64,000 nucleotides of DNA from Solibacillus isronensis (lineage in GTDB: Bacteria; Bacillota; Bacilli; Bacillales_A; Planococcaceae): the NCBI RefSeq assembly GCF_023715405.1, contig NZ_JAMBOC010000001.1, positions 930,001 through 994,000 on the forward strand. The letters run 5' to 3'. Of this stretch, positions 1-9,398 are shown one piece after another. How positions within the stretch are numbered: position 1 is the stretch's first letter; every line of letters begins with the position of its first letter. Under the pieces are notes generated by a model, which made no database searches, was not told where the DNA came from, and saw only the letters and a program-made list of their open reading frames with translations. The position numbers and the translations under genes are program-made.

Positions 1-57
1 ATGTTTATACGAAAACGTTTACAATTTAAAAGAATTATGATGAAAAGAGGTTTTTTG

Positions 58-765
58 ATGAGCGTTCATATTAATGCCAAAAAAGGCGACATTGCAGAAA
101 TTGTACTATTACCAGGAGATCCATTACGTGCAAAATATATTGCCGAAACATTTTTAGAAGATGTTGTTCAATATAACGAAGTACGTAATATTCTTGGCTA
201 CACAGGTACGTATAAAGGAAAACGCGTTTCTGTACAAGGGACAGGCATGGGTGTACCTTCAATTTCAATTTATGCGACTGAATTAATGCAAGAATACGGT
301 GTACAAAAACTAATCCGTGTAGGTACTTGTGGTGCAATTCAAAAAGACGTAAAAGTACGTGACGTTATTATTGCACAAACATCATCTACAGACTCAAACA
401 TGAATCGAGTTGTTTTCGGCGGTACAATCGACTATGCACCAACTGCAGACTTCGATTTATTACTAAAAGCTTACAATGCTGCTAAAGAAGCGAACTTAAA
501 CGTACGTGTAGGAAATATCTTCACTGCGGATATGTTCTATTCTGACGAAGCACAAAACGAAAAATTAGCGCAATATGGCGTATTAGCTGTTGAAATGGAA
601 ACATCAGCACTTTACACATTAGCTGCGAAATTCGGTCGTCAAGCTTTAACAGTACTAACAGTATCTGACCACATCCTAACAGGTGAAGTAACAACTTCAG
701 AAGAACGTCAAACTACGTTCAATGACATGATGGTTATTGCGTTGGAAGCGGCAATTCAAGATTAA
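58..765 (+). CDS. deoD: Purine nucleoside phosphorylase DeoD
   Basis: This cytosolic enzyme phosphorolyses purine (deoxy)nucleosides to the base and (deoxy)ribose-1-phosphate in purine salvage. The 235-residue product starts [11 protein letters not shown] and carries [13 protein letters not shown], the GTGMGVPS phosphate-binding segment, EMETSALY and the VSDH motif near the end, all typical of the hexameric trimeric-fold DeoD family at the usual length. An upstream in-frame ATG at position 1 exists, but AAGAGG at 45-50 sits at good spacing only to the ATG at 58. A terminator follows, so it ends its transcript. Family assignment is very secure. Confidence 0.97.
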   Translation: MSVHINAKKGDIAEIVLLPGDPLRAKYIAETFLEDVVQYNEVRNILGYTGTYKGKRVSVQGTGMGVPSISIYATELMQEYGVQKLIRVGTCGAIQKDVKVRDVIIAQTSSTDSNMNRVVFGGTIDYAPTADFDLLLKAYNAAKEANLNVRVGNIFTADMFYSDEAQNEKLAQYGVLAVEMETSALYTLAAKFGRQALTVLTVSDHILTGEVTTSEERQTTFNDMMVIALEAAIQD

Positions 766-776
766 TTTTAAATTAT

Positions 777-822
777 AAGCATTTAATAGGCCGATTTGCG
801 CTTATTAAGTGCTTTTTTTTTT
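777..822 (+). terminator. Intrinsic terminator after deoD
   Basis: AAGCATTTAATAG at 777-789 pairs with CTTATTAAGTGCTT at 801-814 through G-U pairs, followed by a run of ten T. Confidence 0.85.
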
Positions 823-942
823 GTAAAAATTTTAATCCTGTTCGTAATCCCATAAAAACTGTAAACGTTTATTAGTATAAAAAACATCATCTTACGAATA
901 GTAAAACATAGGAATACAAATAATGTTGAGGAGCGTGGTTTT

Positions 943-1488
943 ATGAAAAAGGAACAGTTGATACAGCTTATTCAAGATAAGTTTGATGAGGAAGATGCTA
1001 TCTTGATACGAAATCTTGAAGAAATTTACGATGAAGAAAAAGAACAAGGTCGTAATGGAGCATTACTTAGAGCTTTGTACAGCGATCAATTTGAGATTGA
1101 TTATAATGAGGATTTAGAAATAGTAATTAGGGAATTAGCAATTCGGATTACCCAATATATCTTTAGAAGTGGAAGTATAGAAGATTTTCATGCAGGTAAG
1201 TTTAGTTTTTCTAGGTATGAAGAGATTCCACCCAACACACCGGTGGAAGAAATTAGTCAGTTAACCGATGACAATATGAAGGTACTTAATAAAGAGCTGG
1301 TAGATCATATCGGTTTTATTTTACACCTATTCTCACGTGCAGATTATCTTAGCTTGCATACCGCCATTAGTGGCTATAAATTTTTTGGGAATGATTGGGA
1401 TGATCCGGAAATTGCAAAGATTCAATCAAAGCATAATGATTATTTATTGCTCGTAACCGGCATGGATAAACATTTAGAAAATAAGTAG
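943..1488 (+). CDS. Hypothetical acidic protein, 181 aa
   Basis: I do not recognise this protein. It is soluble, acidic and helical, with no signal peptide or membrane segment. The N-terminus has a charged helix around residues 1-40, and the middle has a hydrophobic helix containing LAIRITQYIF. The ATG at 943 is preceded by GAGGAG at 928-933 with good spacing. It is monocistronic, lying between the deoD terminator and its own hairpin. Codon use resembles its neighbours. No function is proposed. Confidence 0.85.
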   Translation: MKKEQLIQLIQDKFDEEDAILIRNLEEIYDEEKEQGRNGALLRALYSDQFEIDYNEDLEIVIRELAIRITQYIFRSGSIEDFHAGKFSFSRYEEIPPNTPVEEISQLTDDNMKVLNKELVDHIGFILHLFSRADYLSLHTAISGYKFFGNDWDDPEIAKIQSKHNDYLLLVTGMDKHLENK

Positions 1489-1498
1489 CGTTGTTTTT

Positions 1499-1526
1499 AC
1501 ACATCATACTAAAGATGTGTTTTTTT
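1499..1526 (+). terminator. Intrinsic terminator
   Basis: ACACATC (1499-1505) pairs with GATGTGT (1514-1520), followed by seven T. Confidence 0.85.
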
Positions 1527-1671
1527 AATTTTTGAGTTGAAGCGATAAAAAAATTCCAAAAATTTTCTTAGCGGATGTTTGGCATATCGAATTTGTGTTG
1601 TGGGCAAACTGAGATACCGACAATTTTAAAGCACATAAAATGACGGCAAAAAAGTAAAAAGGAGTGAGGGG

Positions 1672-2130
1672 ATGAGTCAGGAAGTAGCGAAGAAATTTGT
1701 TGATCGAATCTCAAGCACAGTGGATCCGTTAGCGAATATTGTTACGGTTAGTCTGTTTTGTGAAAATGCCATTAACCATTTGATTCAGGAAAAGCTGCCG
1801 AAAGTACGAAGCTTCAAGGATCAGTCAACTTATATCCCGATGGCGAGCTCTAATTACAGCACAAAAGTATATGCTGTTTATGCATTAGGCTTAATCGAAC
1901 AAAAATTGTTCGAAAACTTATGGTTGCTGAATTATTGGCGCAACAAAGCCGCACATAACATTAGTGTGGATATTAGAGCTTTGCCGATGAACTTTCACCT
2001 TTTTGATAACAACCTCAAAATAGAAAAAGACATGAATGAAAACGAAATTGTCATCGGCATTGCCCTTTGCACTTACAAAGAATTGCATGTGTTCTTAAAT
2101 GAACAATACGGTATTAAGTTAAATTGGTGA
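1672..2130 (+). CDS. MltR/HEPN-like protein
   Basis: This 152-residue soluble protein resembles the MltR (mannitol operon repressor-like) family. Residues about 65-100 contain YAVYALGLIEQKLFENL followed by RNKAAHN. The Arg-Asn-x3-His pattern (R-x4-H) is the signature of HEPN-fold proteins, many of which are RNases of toxin-antitoxin and defence systems. The ATG follows AAGGAGTGAGGGG. No antitoxin-type nucleotidyltransferase or mannitol gene lies beside it, and it is monocistronic with its own strong terminator. The fold assignment is an inference from the motif and helical pattern. Enzymatic activity cannot be claimed, because MltR proteins are not known nucleases. Confidence 0.7.
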   Translation: MSQEVAKKFVDRISSTVDPLANIVTVSLFCENAINHLIQEKLPKVRSFKDQSTYIPMASSNYSTKVYAVYALGLIEQKLFENLWLLNYWRNKAAHNISVDIRALPMNFHLFDNNLKIEKDMNENEIVIGIALCTYKELHVFLNEQYGIKLNW

Positions 2131-2135
2131 AGAAT

Positions 2136-2165
2136 AAAAAGTGTCTATGCCTGTAGACACTTTTT
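2136..2165 (+). terminator. Bidirectional-type intrinsic terminator
   Basis: A perfect 12-bp stem, AAAAAGTGTCTA against TAGACACTTTTT with a 6-nt loop, starts six bases after the preceding stop codon. Confidence 0.9.
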
Positions 2166-2319
2166 ATTTTATCCGTCATTCCTAAAAAAATGCACTCTAT
2201 CCATACAATATTTTCAATTCATAATAAAATTCATTTAATCTTATTTCCAAATTAAAGATATTAATACACTAAATTAGGGTATGGATAGTAGAAGTTTATC
2301 TAGGAAGGGTTGAAATCAT

Positions 2320-3165
2320 TTGAAAAAACGATACTTATTCGCGATGTCTACATTATCGATAGCACTAGTTGCAGGCTGCGGAAATACAGCAGAACCGGTT
2401 GAAGGTACGGATAGTGAAGCCAATTTAACATTACAGCAAGTATATGAGAAAGCTATGCAGCGCCAGCAAAATTTGAAAAGTGTTCATGCAGAAACAAAGA
2501 TGGATCAAGTGACGAGCTTCGTGATGGACGGTAAGACGATAGATATGACGAGCAACTCAAATTTGGCAATGGATATCCAGCAAGATCCGATTGCGATGTA
2601 TTCAAAAGGAACAGTTGAGATGGATATGGGCGATGATAAAATGGAATTGCCAATCGAAATGTATATGACAGAAGAAGATGGCTTTTACTTGTTTAATGGC
2701 GATTCGAATGAATGGTTAAAGATGCCTGAGGAACAATATGAACAACTTTTAGCGCAAACAGGTGCGCAGGCAGATGCGTCAGAGCAACTCGAACAGCTTG
2801 AACAATTTATCGAAGATTTTAGCTTTGAACAGGATGATGAAAACTATTTGTTGACGCTGAACATTGAAGGGGATCAGTTCAAGCAGTTCATACTTTCACA
2901 AATGGGTGCCAGCTTAGGTGAATCACTGGAGATGAATGGTGAAATGCTTGAGAATATGTCCTTTGAAGATTCACAATATAATATTGTAGTAGCGAAAGAT
3001 ACGTTTGATATAAAAGAAATGGATATGGACCTGAAAATCATCACAAATGTCGAAGGTCAGGAAACTACGATTGAAAATGATGCGAACATTGTCTATTCGA
3101 AATTTGATGAAGTAAAAGAGATCAATATACCGAATGAAGTTAAAAAAGAAGCTAAAACTGAATAA
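2320..3165 (+). CDS. DUF6612-like secreted lipoprotein
   Basis: This is a membrane-anchored lipoprotein of 281 residues. MKKRYLF is followed by a hydrophobic stretch and the lipobox LVAGC, so the mature lipid-modified Cys is residue 20. The mature part is acidic and methionine-rich, with repeated amphipathic beta strands typical of the LolA/LppX-like fold of DUF6612 proteins in Bacillales. Translation starts at TTG 2320, chosen because AGGAAGGG lies at 2302-2309 and no in-frame ATG precedes the signal peptide. Its ligand is unknown. It is monocistronic with a terminator. Confidence 0.8.
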   Translation: MKKRYLFAMSTLSIALVAGCGNTAEPVEGTDSEANLTLQQVYEKAMQRQQNLKSVHAETKMDQVTSFVMDGKTIDMTSNSNLAMDIQQDPIAMYSKGTVEMDMGDDKMELPIEMYMTEEDGFYLFNGDSNEWLKMPEEQYEQLLAQTGAQADASEQLEQLEQFIEDFSFEQDDENYLLTLNIEGDQFKQFILSQMGASLGESLEMNGEMLENMSFEDSQYNIVVAKDTFDIKEMDMDLKIITNVEGQETTIENDANIVYSKFDEVKEINIPNEVKKEAKTE

Positions 3166-3172
3166 TAAATCA

Positions 3173-3212
3173 AGCAGCGAGGCCGCTTTATGGCGGAATT
3201 CGCTGCTTTTTC
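3173..3212 (+). terminator. Intrinsic terminator
   Basis: AGCAGCGA (3173-3180) pairs with TCGCTGCT (3200-3207), an inner CCGC/GCGG stem extends it, and a T-tract follows. Confidence 0.85.
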
Positions 3213-3332
3213 CTATTTAATATGAAATGAAATAAAAAAATTGACGTCTATCCTTTTCTAGTCGCTTGTAAACTGATATTATTGGTATAGTGTGACATCA
3301 GACAGTGTAAAAATGAGAGTGGTGAAATTGAA

Positions 3333-4835
3333 ATGGATGAACAAAAAAGAGATGAGGATCAAAACGGTTTAAACGAAGAGCAAATTACAAAGCCGGCAGG
3401 GAAATATTTACGAATGAAACCATTTGCATTCATAATGGTCATTTTCCTGACAATTTTATGTACAGCCGGTTTAACAATTTTTGCGTTAACATTCGGCGAA
3501 AATAAAGTTGTGGAAGTAAAGGAACCGGTGGAACGGGCGGAATTTAAAAAACTTTATGATGCGTATGATGCACTTCAGCAAAAATATTATGAAGACGTAA
3601 ATGAAGAAGAAGTGGTATATGGTGCAATCAATGGAATGTTTGATGCATTGGGCGACCCATATTCTGATTATATGAATAAAGATGAGGCAAGTTCATTTAA
3701 TGAAAGCCTGTCTTCAAGTTTTCAAGGAATTGGTGCGGAAATCCAAGAACGAAATGGATATATAATGATTGTTTCCCCAATTAAAAATACACCTGCCGAA
3801 AAAGCCGGGTTACAACCGAAAGATATGGTACTGGCGGTTGACGGGAAAAGCGTCAAAGGCATGAGCTCTACAGAAGCTGTGTTATTGATACGCGGTGAAA
3901 AAGGTTCTGACGTCACTCTGACGATTCAACGCGGAGATGCAGAAAGCTTTGATATGACAATCGTGCGTGATGATATTCCTGTAGAAACTGTCTATGGTGA
4001 TATTGATGAAGAAGGAATTGCACACTTCCAAATTACTTCTTTCAGTGAAAAAACAGCAGTAGAACTGGAAAAGCTGCTAATTGAATATGAAAAACAAGGG
4101 ATGAAAGGGATTGTTTTAGATGTACGCCAAAATCCAGGAGGCTATTTAAAGGCTGCAATCGATATTTCAAACTTGTTTGTTGAAGAAGGAAAAACAATCG
4201 TTCAAATTCAAGAACGAGATGAAGCGCCACAAATTGTAGCTGCGGACAATCGTTCAAAATATAATCTTCCGATAACAGTATTAATCGATGAAGGAAGTGC
4301 TTCTGCTTCTGAAATTTTGGCAGGTGCACTCAAAGAGTCGGCAGGTGCCCAAATCGTTGGATTAAATTCCTTTGGTAAAGGGACAATGCAGGAAATTATT
4401 TATATGGAAGACGGAGCAAACTTGAAGTTCACAACAGGCAAATGGTTAACTCCAGACGGTAACTGGGTGAATGAAAAAGGAATTGCACCGGATGTGAAAG
4501 TTGACTATCCGGATTATGCTTCATTACCATATATCGATCCGAGCCAGAAATATGAACAGGATGCCAATCATGCGTCAATCAAAACAGCTGAGCGTATTCT
4601 GGAGGTATTAGGATATGAGCCAGGTGAAGTCGATACACAATTTGATGAAGAGACTGAAGCGGCAATAAAAGCATACCAACAAGATAATGAATTAGAAGTG
4701 ACAGGTATTTTAACAGGTGATACAACATATGCCTTAATGGATGCCATTAGCGAAAAGCTGAAAACAGAAGATCCTCAAATTTTAAAGGCGAAAGAATTAC
4801 TGGATATAAAGCCTGAAAAAACAACAAACGAATAA
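3333..4835 (+). CDS. S41 C-terminal processing protease (CtpA/CtpB family)
   Basis: This is a membrane-anchored PDZ protease. An N-terminal transmembrane segment lies at about residues 31-53, a PDZ domain at about 115-195, and the S41 catalytic core after it. The core contains GSASASE with the catalytic Ser324, and FGKGTMQ with Lys349 and Gln353. The 25- and 29-residue spacings match the Ser-Lys-Gln triad of Bacillus CtpB. Residues about 420-490 form a peptidoglycan-binding domain. CtpB proteins process extracytoplasmic substrates, including SpoIVFA in sporulation. Which paralogue this is cannot be told from sequence alone. The ATG follows GAGAGTGGTG. Confidence 0.93.
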   Translation: MDEQKRDEDQNGLNEEQITKPAGKYLRMKPFAFIMVIFLTILCTAGLTIFALTFGENKVVEVKEPVERAEFKKLYDAYDALQQKYYEDVNEEEVVYGAINGMFDALGDPYSDYMNKDEASSFNESLSSSFQGIGAEIQERNGYIMIVSPIKNTPAEKAGLQPKDMVLAVDGKSVKGMSSTEAVLLIRGEKGSDVTLTIQRGDAESFDMTIVRDDIPVETVYGDIDEEGIAHFQITSFSEKTAVELEKLLIEYEKQGMKGIVLDVRQNPGGYLKAAIDISNLFVEEGKTIVQIQERDEAPQIVAADNRSKYNLPITVLIDEGSASASEILAGALKESAGAQIVGLNSFGKGTMQEIIYMEDGANLKFTTGKWLTPDGNWVNEKGIAPDVKVDYPDYASLPYIDPSQKYEQDANHASIKTAERILEVLGYEPGEVDTQFDEETEAAIKAYQQDNELEVTGILTGDTTYALMDAISEKLKTEDPQILKAKELLDIKPEKTTNE

Positions 4836-4842
4836 AAAATGC

Positions 4843-4880
4843 GGGCTGGCAAAAGTGATACAACACTTTATTGCCAGCCC
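4843..4880 (+). other. Intergenic hairpin without T-tract
   Basis: GGGCTGGCAA (4843-4852) pairs with TTGCCAGCCC (4871-4880), with AAGTG/CACTT inside. It sits between the protease stop and the COG0523 start and lacks a poly-T tail, so it may be an attenuating or processing hairpin rather than a full terminator. Confidence 0.7.
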
Positions 4881-4901
4881 ATTATTATAGGAAGTGGAAA
4901 T

Positions 4902-5804
4902 ATGAAAGATGTATATTTATTTAGCGGGTTTTTAGGAAGCGGCAAAACGTCCATGTTAACCGATGTCGTTCGCCAGATGAAAGAAGCTAATTTGAAGCCT
5001 GCTGTAATTATGAACGAACTTGGGAAGCTTCCATTTGATTCACAGGCAGTCGAACAGGATGTACCATTGAAAGAAATGTTAGAAGGCTGTATTTGCTGCA
5101 GCGGAGCGGAAAAAACGGAAGCTCAAATCCAATCGCTTTTACATGATCAGGATTTTGATGTACTAATAATAGAAACAACCGGGGCTGCACACCCTGTAGA
5201 AGCACTGGATGCGGTCTATTCGCCTCTATTTGCGGATAAGTTAAATATTAAAGGAATTGTGACGGTGGCGGACAGCCGGTTATGGTTAGACAGAACAAGC
5301 CTTACTCCGCAAGTACGATCTCTATTTATGGAGCAAATTCGTCATGCCCATCTGTTATTGGCCAATAAAACGGACTTGCTTACGGAATCGGAACAAGCGC
5401 AAGTTGTTTATGAGCTGCAAGGGTTTAATGCAAATGCGTTCATCCTTCAAACGACAAATGGCCGTGTTCCGTTAAAGTTACTGCAAAATATGCAGTCAAC
5501 TGCTCGTATATCAAAAGACGATATCGTGTCCGCCCGTATTGGTGAAAGTTTTAATTTAGGCTCACGACTCGTTCGATTTGATACAAGCTTTACACAAGAA
5601 CAGTTTGAAAACTGGGTGCGCTCATTACCGGATACAGTTTACCGTATGAAAGGCTATGTTCCGATTGAGGGAATCAAAAATCCGATGCTGTTCCAATATG
5701 CTTATGGAATGGTCCAATGGCTGCCGGAATATATAAAGATGGAACCGAACTTAGTCATCATTGGTGAAAACATTAACAATCTAAAAATTATCTCTGTATC
5801 ATAA
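4902..5804 (+). CDS. COG0523/CobW-family metallochaperone GTPase
   Basis: This cytosolic G3E GTPase probably delivers or handles a metal, often zinc. The 300-residue protein has Walker A GFLGSGKTS at residues 9-17, the NELG segment, the family metal-binding motif CICC with Cys63, Cys65 and Cys66, the Walker B ETTG, and the NKTDL guanine-specificity motif near residue 147. The C-terminal CobW_C part is short. The start at ATG 4902 is chosen over an upstream ATG because AGGAAGTGG at 4889-4897 fits it. No Zur-like box or metal transporter lies adjacent, so the metal is unknown. Confidence 0.9.
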   Translation: MKDVYLFSGFLGSGKTSMLTDVVRQMKEANLKPAVIMNELGKLPFDSQAVEQDVPLKEMLEGCICCSGAEKTEAQIQSLLHDQDFDVLIIETTGAAHPVEALDAVYSPLFADKLNIKGIVTVADSRLWLDRTSLTPQVRSLFMEQIRHAHLLLANKTDLLTESEQAQVVYELQGFNANAFILQTTNGRVPLKLLQNMQSTARISKDDIVSARIGESFNLGSRLVRFDTSFTQEQFENWVRSLPDTVYRMKGYVPIEGIKNPMLFQYAYGMVQWLPEYIKMEPNLVIIGENINNLKIISVS

Positions 5805-5884
5805 TTCGTCAATAGCTTTTCAAATGAAATGTTTGAGGGAATTGGATAAATTTATGGCAAAATATTAATTTAAATATAAGATTT

Positions 5885-5937
5885 AAAGGCTAATAAGTTG
5901 GTAGATGGGCAGTTTACCAATTTATAGGCCTTTTTTT
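5885..5937 (+). terminator. Intrinsic terminator
   Basis: AAAGGC (5885-5890) pairs with GCCTTT and TTGGTA (5898-5903) with TACCAA (5915-5920), followed by seven T. It ends the preceding GTPase transcript. Confidence 0.75.
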
Positions 5938-5983
5938 CTTGGATTTTTCATTTACGATGGAATCACGAAAGGAGGCGTACAAA

Positions 5984-6814
5984 ATGAAAAAATTAGTTCT
6001 ACCATTTTGTGCAGTAATACTTTTTGCAACTCAAGCACCCGTTGCGAATGCAAGTTCAAACGCAATTGAAGGGGGCAAATCAACACCAACTACAAATCAC
6101 ATTCAATTAGCGAATGACTATAATATAAAACTTAACAATTTCTATAAACTTGTAAAAACGACACCTCAAAATTGGACAGTTATTCAACAGGAAGGGTCAA
6201 CAAATAAAGATAAAAAACCTGCTTCAACTGATGTAAGCAAAGAGACTTCTAAAGAGGCTGACAAGGAAACGAACAAAGAGATTAGTAAGGAAGTAGAAAA
6301 AGAGCCAACAAATGTAGTAAACAACGAAACTCCAAAAGCTCCAACGACTGAATCACCGTCACAAACGCCTGCTACACAATCTAAAACTGAACAGGCGCCA
6401 GCTCAAGAGCAAAAAGAAACAACAGTTACAGATCAAATTTTAGCGATTGAAGAAAAAGTTGTTGCGTTAACAAACGCGGAACGTGCTAAAAACGGTTTAA
6501 GTGCATTACAGATCGACCACCCATTAATGGCGGCGGCACGTGAAAAATCTCAAGATATGAAAGATAAAAATTACTTCTCTCATACATCACCAACATTCGG
6601 CAGCCCATTTGACCGATTGAAAGCATTAGGTATTGCTTATAAATCTGCCGGTGAAAACATTGCCAAAGGTCAAAAATCTCCTGAAGAAGTTGTACAAGCA
6701 TGGATGAACTCAGAAGGTCACCGAGCGAATATTTTAAATAAAGACTTCACTCATATTGGTGTAGGCTATGTGCAGGACGGTAATATTTGGACACAACAAT
6801 TTATTAAAAAGTAA
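5984..6814 (+). CDS. Secreted CAP-domain protein (YkwD-like)
   Basis: This is an exported protein of 276 residues. A signal peptide runs from MKKLVLPF to about ANA at residue 24. A low-complexity linker rich in Lys, Glu and Thr at about 75-140 contains repeated KE-containing units. A C-terminal CAP/SCP domain occupies about 150-276 with the marker segments LTNAERAKNGL, HTSPTFGSPFDRL, AGENIAKGQ, WMNSEGHRANIL and HIGVGYV. The start at 5984 follows a textbook AAAGGAGG at 5968-5975. Bacterial CAP proteins are cell-surface or spore-associated, and their molecular activity is mostly unknown. Confidence 0.93.
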   Translation: MKKLVLPFCAVILFATQAPVANASSNAIEGGKSTPTTNHIQLANDYNIKLNNFYKLVKTTPQNWTVIQQEGSTNKDKKPASTDVSKETSKEADKETNKEISKEVEKEPTNVVNNETPKAPTTESPSQTPATQSKTEQAPAQEQKETTVTDQILAIEEKVVALTNAERAKNGLSALQIDHPLMAAAREKSQDMKDKNYFSHTSPTFGSPFDRLKALGIAYKSAGENIAKGQKSPEEVVQAWMNSEGHRANILNKDFTHIGVGYVQDGNIWTQQFIKK

Positions 6815-6824
6815 TTTGCTGATG

Positions 6825-6857
6825 CTATCCTTTTTGTAATGAAAAGGGTAGTTTTTT
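6825..6857 (+). terminator. Intrinsic terminator
   Basis: CTATCCTTTTT (6825-6835) pairs with GAAAAGGGTAG (6841-6851), followed by a T-run. Confidence 0.85.
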
Positions 6858-7262
6858 GTTATTCAGTTATTGATTGAATTCTTAAAACAATAAAAATACT
6901 TTTATCGAATATTTATTATTTCTATTGATATTAAAATTTTTATATGCGAAAACACCCATTTTTAGAGAAATGCTTTATAAAGTGCCAAAATGTGCTACAA
7001 TATACGGTATACTTTTAAAAAGCCTTTTAAAAAAAGGTGCAGAATTCGATGGAATAGAAGTGATAAATAGTTAAATCATTTTTTTAGAATAATAAAACAA
7101 GAATAATTATTGAATATTAAAAAGGAACTATAAAAAGTATAGTAAAAACAATCATCGATAATAAAATGTCACATCAAATAAATAAGATATATATCGAAGC
7201 ATGTTGAAATGTCATGTTGCATAAAATAGATGCAATGACAATTGCTTTGTTAGGAGAAATTT
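6858..7262. other. Long AT-rich leader of murG, no gene seen
   Basis: About 400 bases without a convincing ORF. A weak promoter candidate is TACAAT at 6996-7001 with TTTATA at 6974-6979. The murG ribosome binding site AGGAGA lies at its right end. No recognisable riboswitch fold was found. Confidence 0.5.
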
Positions 7263-8339
7263 ATGAACGAAAAAACAATTATTTTAACAGGCGGGGGTAC
7301 GGCCGGTCACGTATCACTAAATGAAGCGATTATCCCTTCATTGCAGGAAGCGGGGTATAATGTCCATTATATAGGCTCTCATGATGGGATTGAAAAGGAG
7401 CTTATAACAAATGCCTTTCCTTCATTGCCATATCACAGTATCTCGAGCGGGAAGCTACGTCGTTACTTTTCAGTACAGAATTTTACAGATCCATTTAAAG
7501 TAATGGCAGGGGTTACACAAGCCTTTTCGGTTATCAAAAAAATTAAGCCGACAGTCATCTTTTCTAAAGGCGGATTTGTATCAGTGCCTGTCGTGATTGC
7601 GGCAAAGTTGGCAAATATTCCGGTTGTTGTCCATGAATCGGACGTGACGCCTGGATTAGCGAATAAAATTTCATTACCGTTTGCGTCCCATATCTTTACG
7701 GTTTTTAAAGAAACAATGAAACATTTACCGAACGACAAATCGACTTGCACAGGTTCGATCATTCGTCAGCAACTATTTGAAGGAAATCGTGAACGTGGCT
7801 TGGCATTATGTGGCTTCACAACAGAAAAAAAAGTTCTGCTTGTCATGGGCGGCAGCTTAGGGTCAGTCATTATTAATGACGCACTTCGTGAAAATTTGCC
7901 TGTACTACTTGAAAAATATCAGATTATCCATTTATGCGGTAAAGGGAACGCCGACAAAAAATTTGAAAATCTGCAAGGCTACTCTCAGTTTGAATATGTG
8001 ACAACAGAATTGCCGGATTTACTGTACGCTACAGATTTTGTTGTATCGCGTGCCGGTTCAAACTCGATATTCGAATTTTTAGCATTGCATAAGCCGATGC
8101 TGCTCATTCCTCTTTCTGCTGCAAAAAGCCGTGGCGATCAAATTTTAAATGCCAACTTATTTAAACAACAAGGCTTTGCACAAGTATTGGATGAGGAAAA
8201 ATTGACAAAAGTATCATTTATGCAGGCGATTCAAAAGCTTGAAGAGAAAGCGGAAGAAATGATCGACCATATGCTTGAAGTCGAACACCCGAAAACTCCG
8301 AAAGAAATGGTTGCATTAATAACTCAATATGAAAAATAA
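7263..8339 (+). CDS. murG: UDP-GlcNAc:lipid I N-acetylglucosaminyltransferase MurG
   Basis: MurG adds GlcNAc to undecaprenyl-PP-MurNAc-pentapeptide at the inner membrane face, making lipid II. The N-terminus has the GGGTAGH glycine-rich loop and the domain-1 segment [26 protein letters not shown] matches the family H-E-x-x motif. The C-domain has the second G-loop MGGSLGS and [11 protein letters not shown], the UDP-GlcNAc binding signature. At 358 residues it is standard length. It stands alone, outside a division/cell-wall cluster, as I recall for staphylococci. AGGAGA lies 5 bases before the ATG. Confidence 0.96.
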   Translation: MNEKTIILTGGGTAGHVSLNEAIIPSLQEAGYNVHYIGSHDGIEKELITNAFPSLPYHSISSGKLRRYFSVQNFTDPFKVMAGVTQAFSVIKKIKPTVIFSKGGFVSVPVVIAAKLANIPVVVHESDVTPGLANKISLPFASHIFTVFKETMKHLPNDKSTCTGSIIRQQLFEGNRERGLALCGFTTEKKVLLVMGGSLGSVIINDALRENLPVLLEKYQIIHLCGKGNADKKFENLQGYSQFEYVTTELPDLLYATDFVVSRAGSNSIFEFLALHKPMLLIPLSAAKSRGDQILNANLFKQQGFAQVLDEEKLTKVSFMQAIQKLEEKAEEMIDHMLEVEHPKTPKEMVALITQYEK

Positions 8340-8344
8340 TTAAT

Positions 8345-8396
8345 AAAAAAAGGGGTTACCTAAAAGTTCATACTTTTAAGGTAGCCCCTTTTTTAT
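8345..8396. terminator. Bidirectional terminator between murG and the acetyltransferase gene
   Basis: A long stem from AAAAAAGGGGTTACCT to AGGTAGCCCCTTTTTT, with an inner AAAAGT/ACTTTT extension, serves two convergent genes. Confidence 0.9.
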
Positions 8397-8470
8397 TTAA
8401 GGAATATTTGTGACGATTTTAACATATAAGCGTAATGAAGGTAATTACGTCACTAGTGAAAATTTCCTTT

Positions 8471-9019
8471 TTACATTGCCTGTTCCTCTGCTTCCTCGTG
8501 CGAATTCGCAGTTGTTAAATAGAACAGATCTTTTGGAATTTTAAAAAGACGGAATTTATTTACGCCTTGATTAATTTCTGTGAAAAGAGATGGATTTGAT
8601 TCCTCCGCATCTACTACATAAGGTAATTTTAATGCTGCTGCTTGTGAGCGTGCATTTTCTTCCCGGATGCGTAAGAAAACTGTATGGAAATCATAGTCGA
8701 AAAATAGTTCATTTAAAAACGCTAATTTCGCTTTCTGATTATAACCGATGCCTTGATATGGTTTGCCGATCCATGTTCCTAAAAAGCCGGCGCCATCTTG
8801 GATATCAAAAATACTGATTGTTCCGATTGGGGCACCCCAATCATCTACAATTGTACGTGAAATCGTTAATCCGTTTTGTTCTTCTTCTATTAATTGTTTA
8901 GTCATAAATAAATACTCTTCAGCTGAAGTCGCTTTTTGACGTACGAATGGAAATACAGACGGATGACGTAATAATTCGTATAATTCTGCTGTTTCATGAA
9001 GTTCTCTCTGTTTTAACAT
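8471..9019 (-). CDS. GNAT-family N-acetyltransferase
   Basis: This 182-residue cytosolic protein has the Acetyltransf_3 (RimJ-like) layout. An N-terminal helix pair contains LLRHPSVFPFVRQ. The strand GTISIFDIQ follows, then the acetyl-CoA loop region WIGKPYQGIGYNQKAK and a C-terminal strand with VFLRIREENARSQAAA. The substrate is unknown and could be a small amine or a protein N-terminus. It is transcribed convergently with murG and ends at their shared terminator. The ATG on the minus strand follows AAGGAGGCG. Confidence 0.88.
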   Translation of the reverse strand: MLKQRELHETAELYELLRHPSVFPFVRQKATSAEEYLFMTKQLIEEEQNGLTISRTIVDDWGAPIGTISIFDIQDGAGFLGTWIGKPYQGIGYNQKAKLAFLNELFFDYDFHTVFLRIREENARSQAAALKLPYVVDAEESNPSLFTEINQGVNKFRLFKIPKDLFYLTTANSHEEAEEQAM

Positions 9020-9333
9020 GTGAAACGCCTCCTTTTAAGAAGAAAATGGTAGAGCCTGTTGTTAAAGAAATAGTGCAAATAATCTTCTAATGCTAAAAGG
9101 TTCTTTATCATAAGGCAGTAGTCATTTCGAGCTTGATCTTACCTAAAAGAATTTGACGTTAAACTATTATGCATAATTCGTCTGTCTCGCTCTATCCTAG
9201 ACAATTAATAACAAGAAATATATCTACATTTTATTATAATATATTCTCTTGTCGCAACTTTCAAGCTCGAAAAAAACATTTTTTTCTGCTAAAAGTCGAT
9301 ATATTCAGAATAATGCGTAAATAAAAACTATTA
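9020..9333. other. Divergent intergenic region, no gene seen
   Basis: About 310 bases between the divergent acetyltransferase gene and the dapF promoter. It is AT-rich with no supported ORF. A minus-strand TATAAT-like segment near 9235 could serve the acetyltransferase gene. Confidence 0.45.
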
Positions 9334-9363
9334 ATGACAGGATGAATTTTTTAAAAGTATAAT
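9334..9363 (+). promoter_or_regulatory. SigA-type promoter of dapF
   Basis: ATGACA at 9334-9339 and a perfect TATAAT at 9358-9363 are separated by 18 bases, about 30 bases before the GGAGG of dapF. Confidence 0.75.
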
Positions 9364-9398
9364 ATAATAAAACAAGAGAGAACACGGAGGCACAAAAT

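Noticed and set aside
5885..5937. A riboswitch before the CAP-protein gene
   Set aside because: The folded part is a simple hairpin with a T-tract and no conserved aptamer motif was seen.
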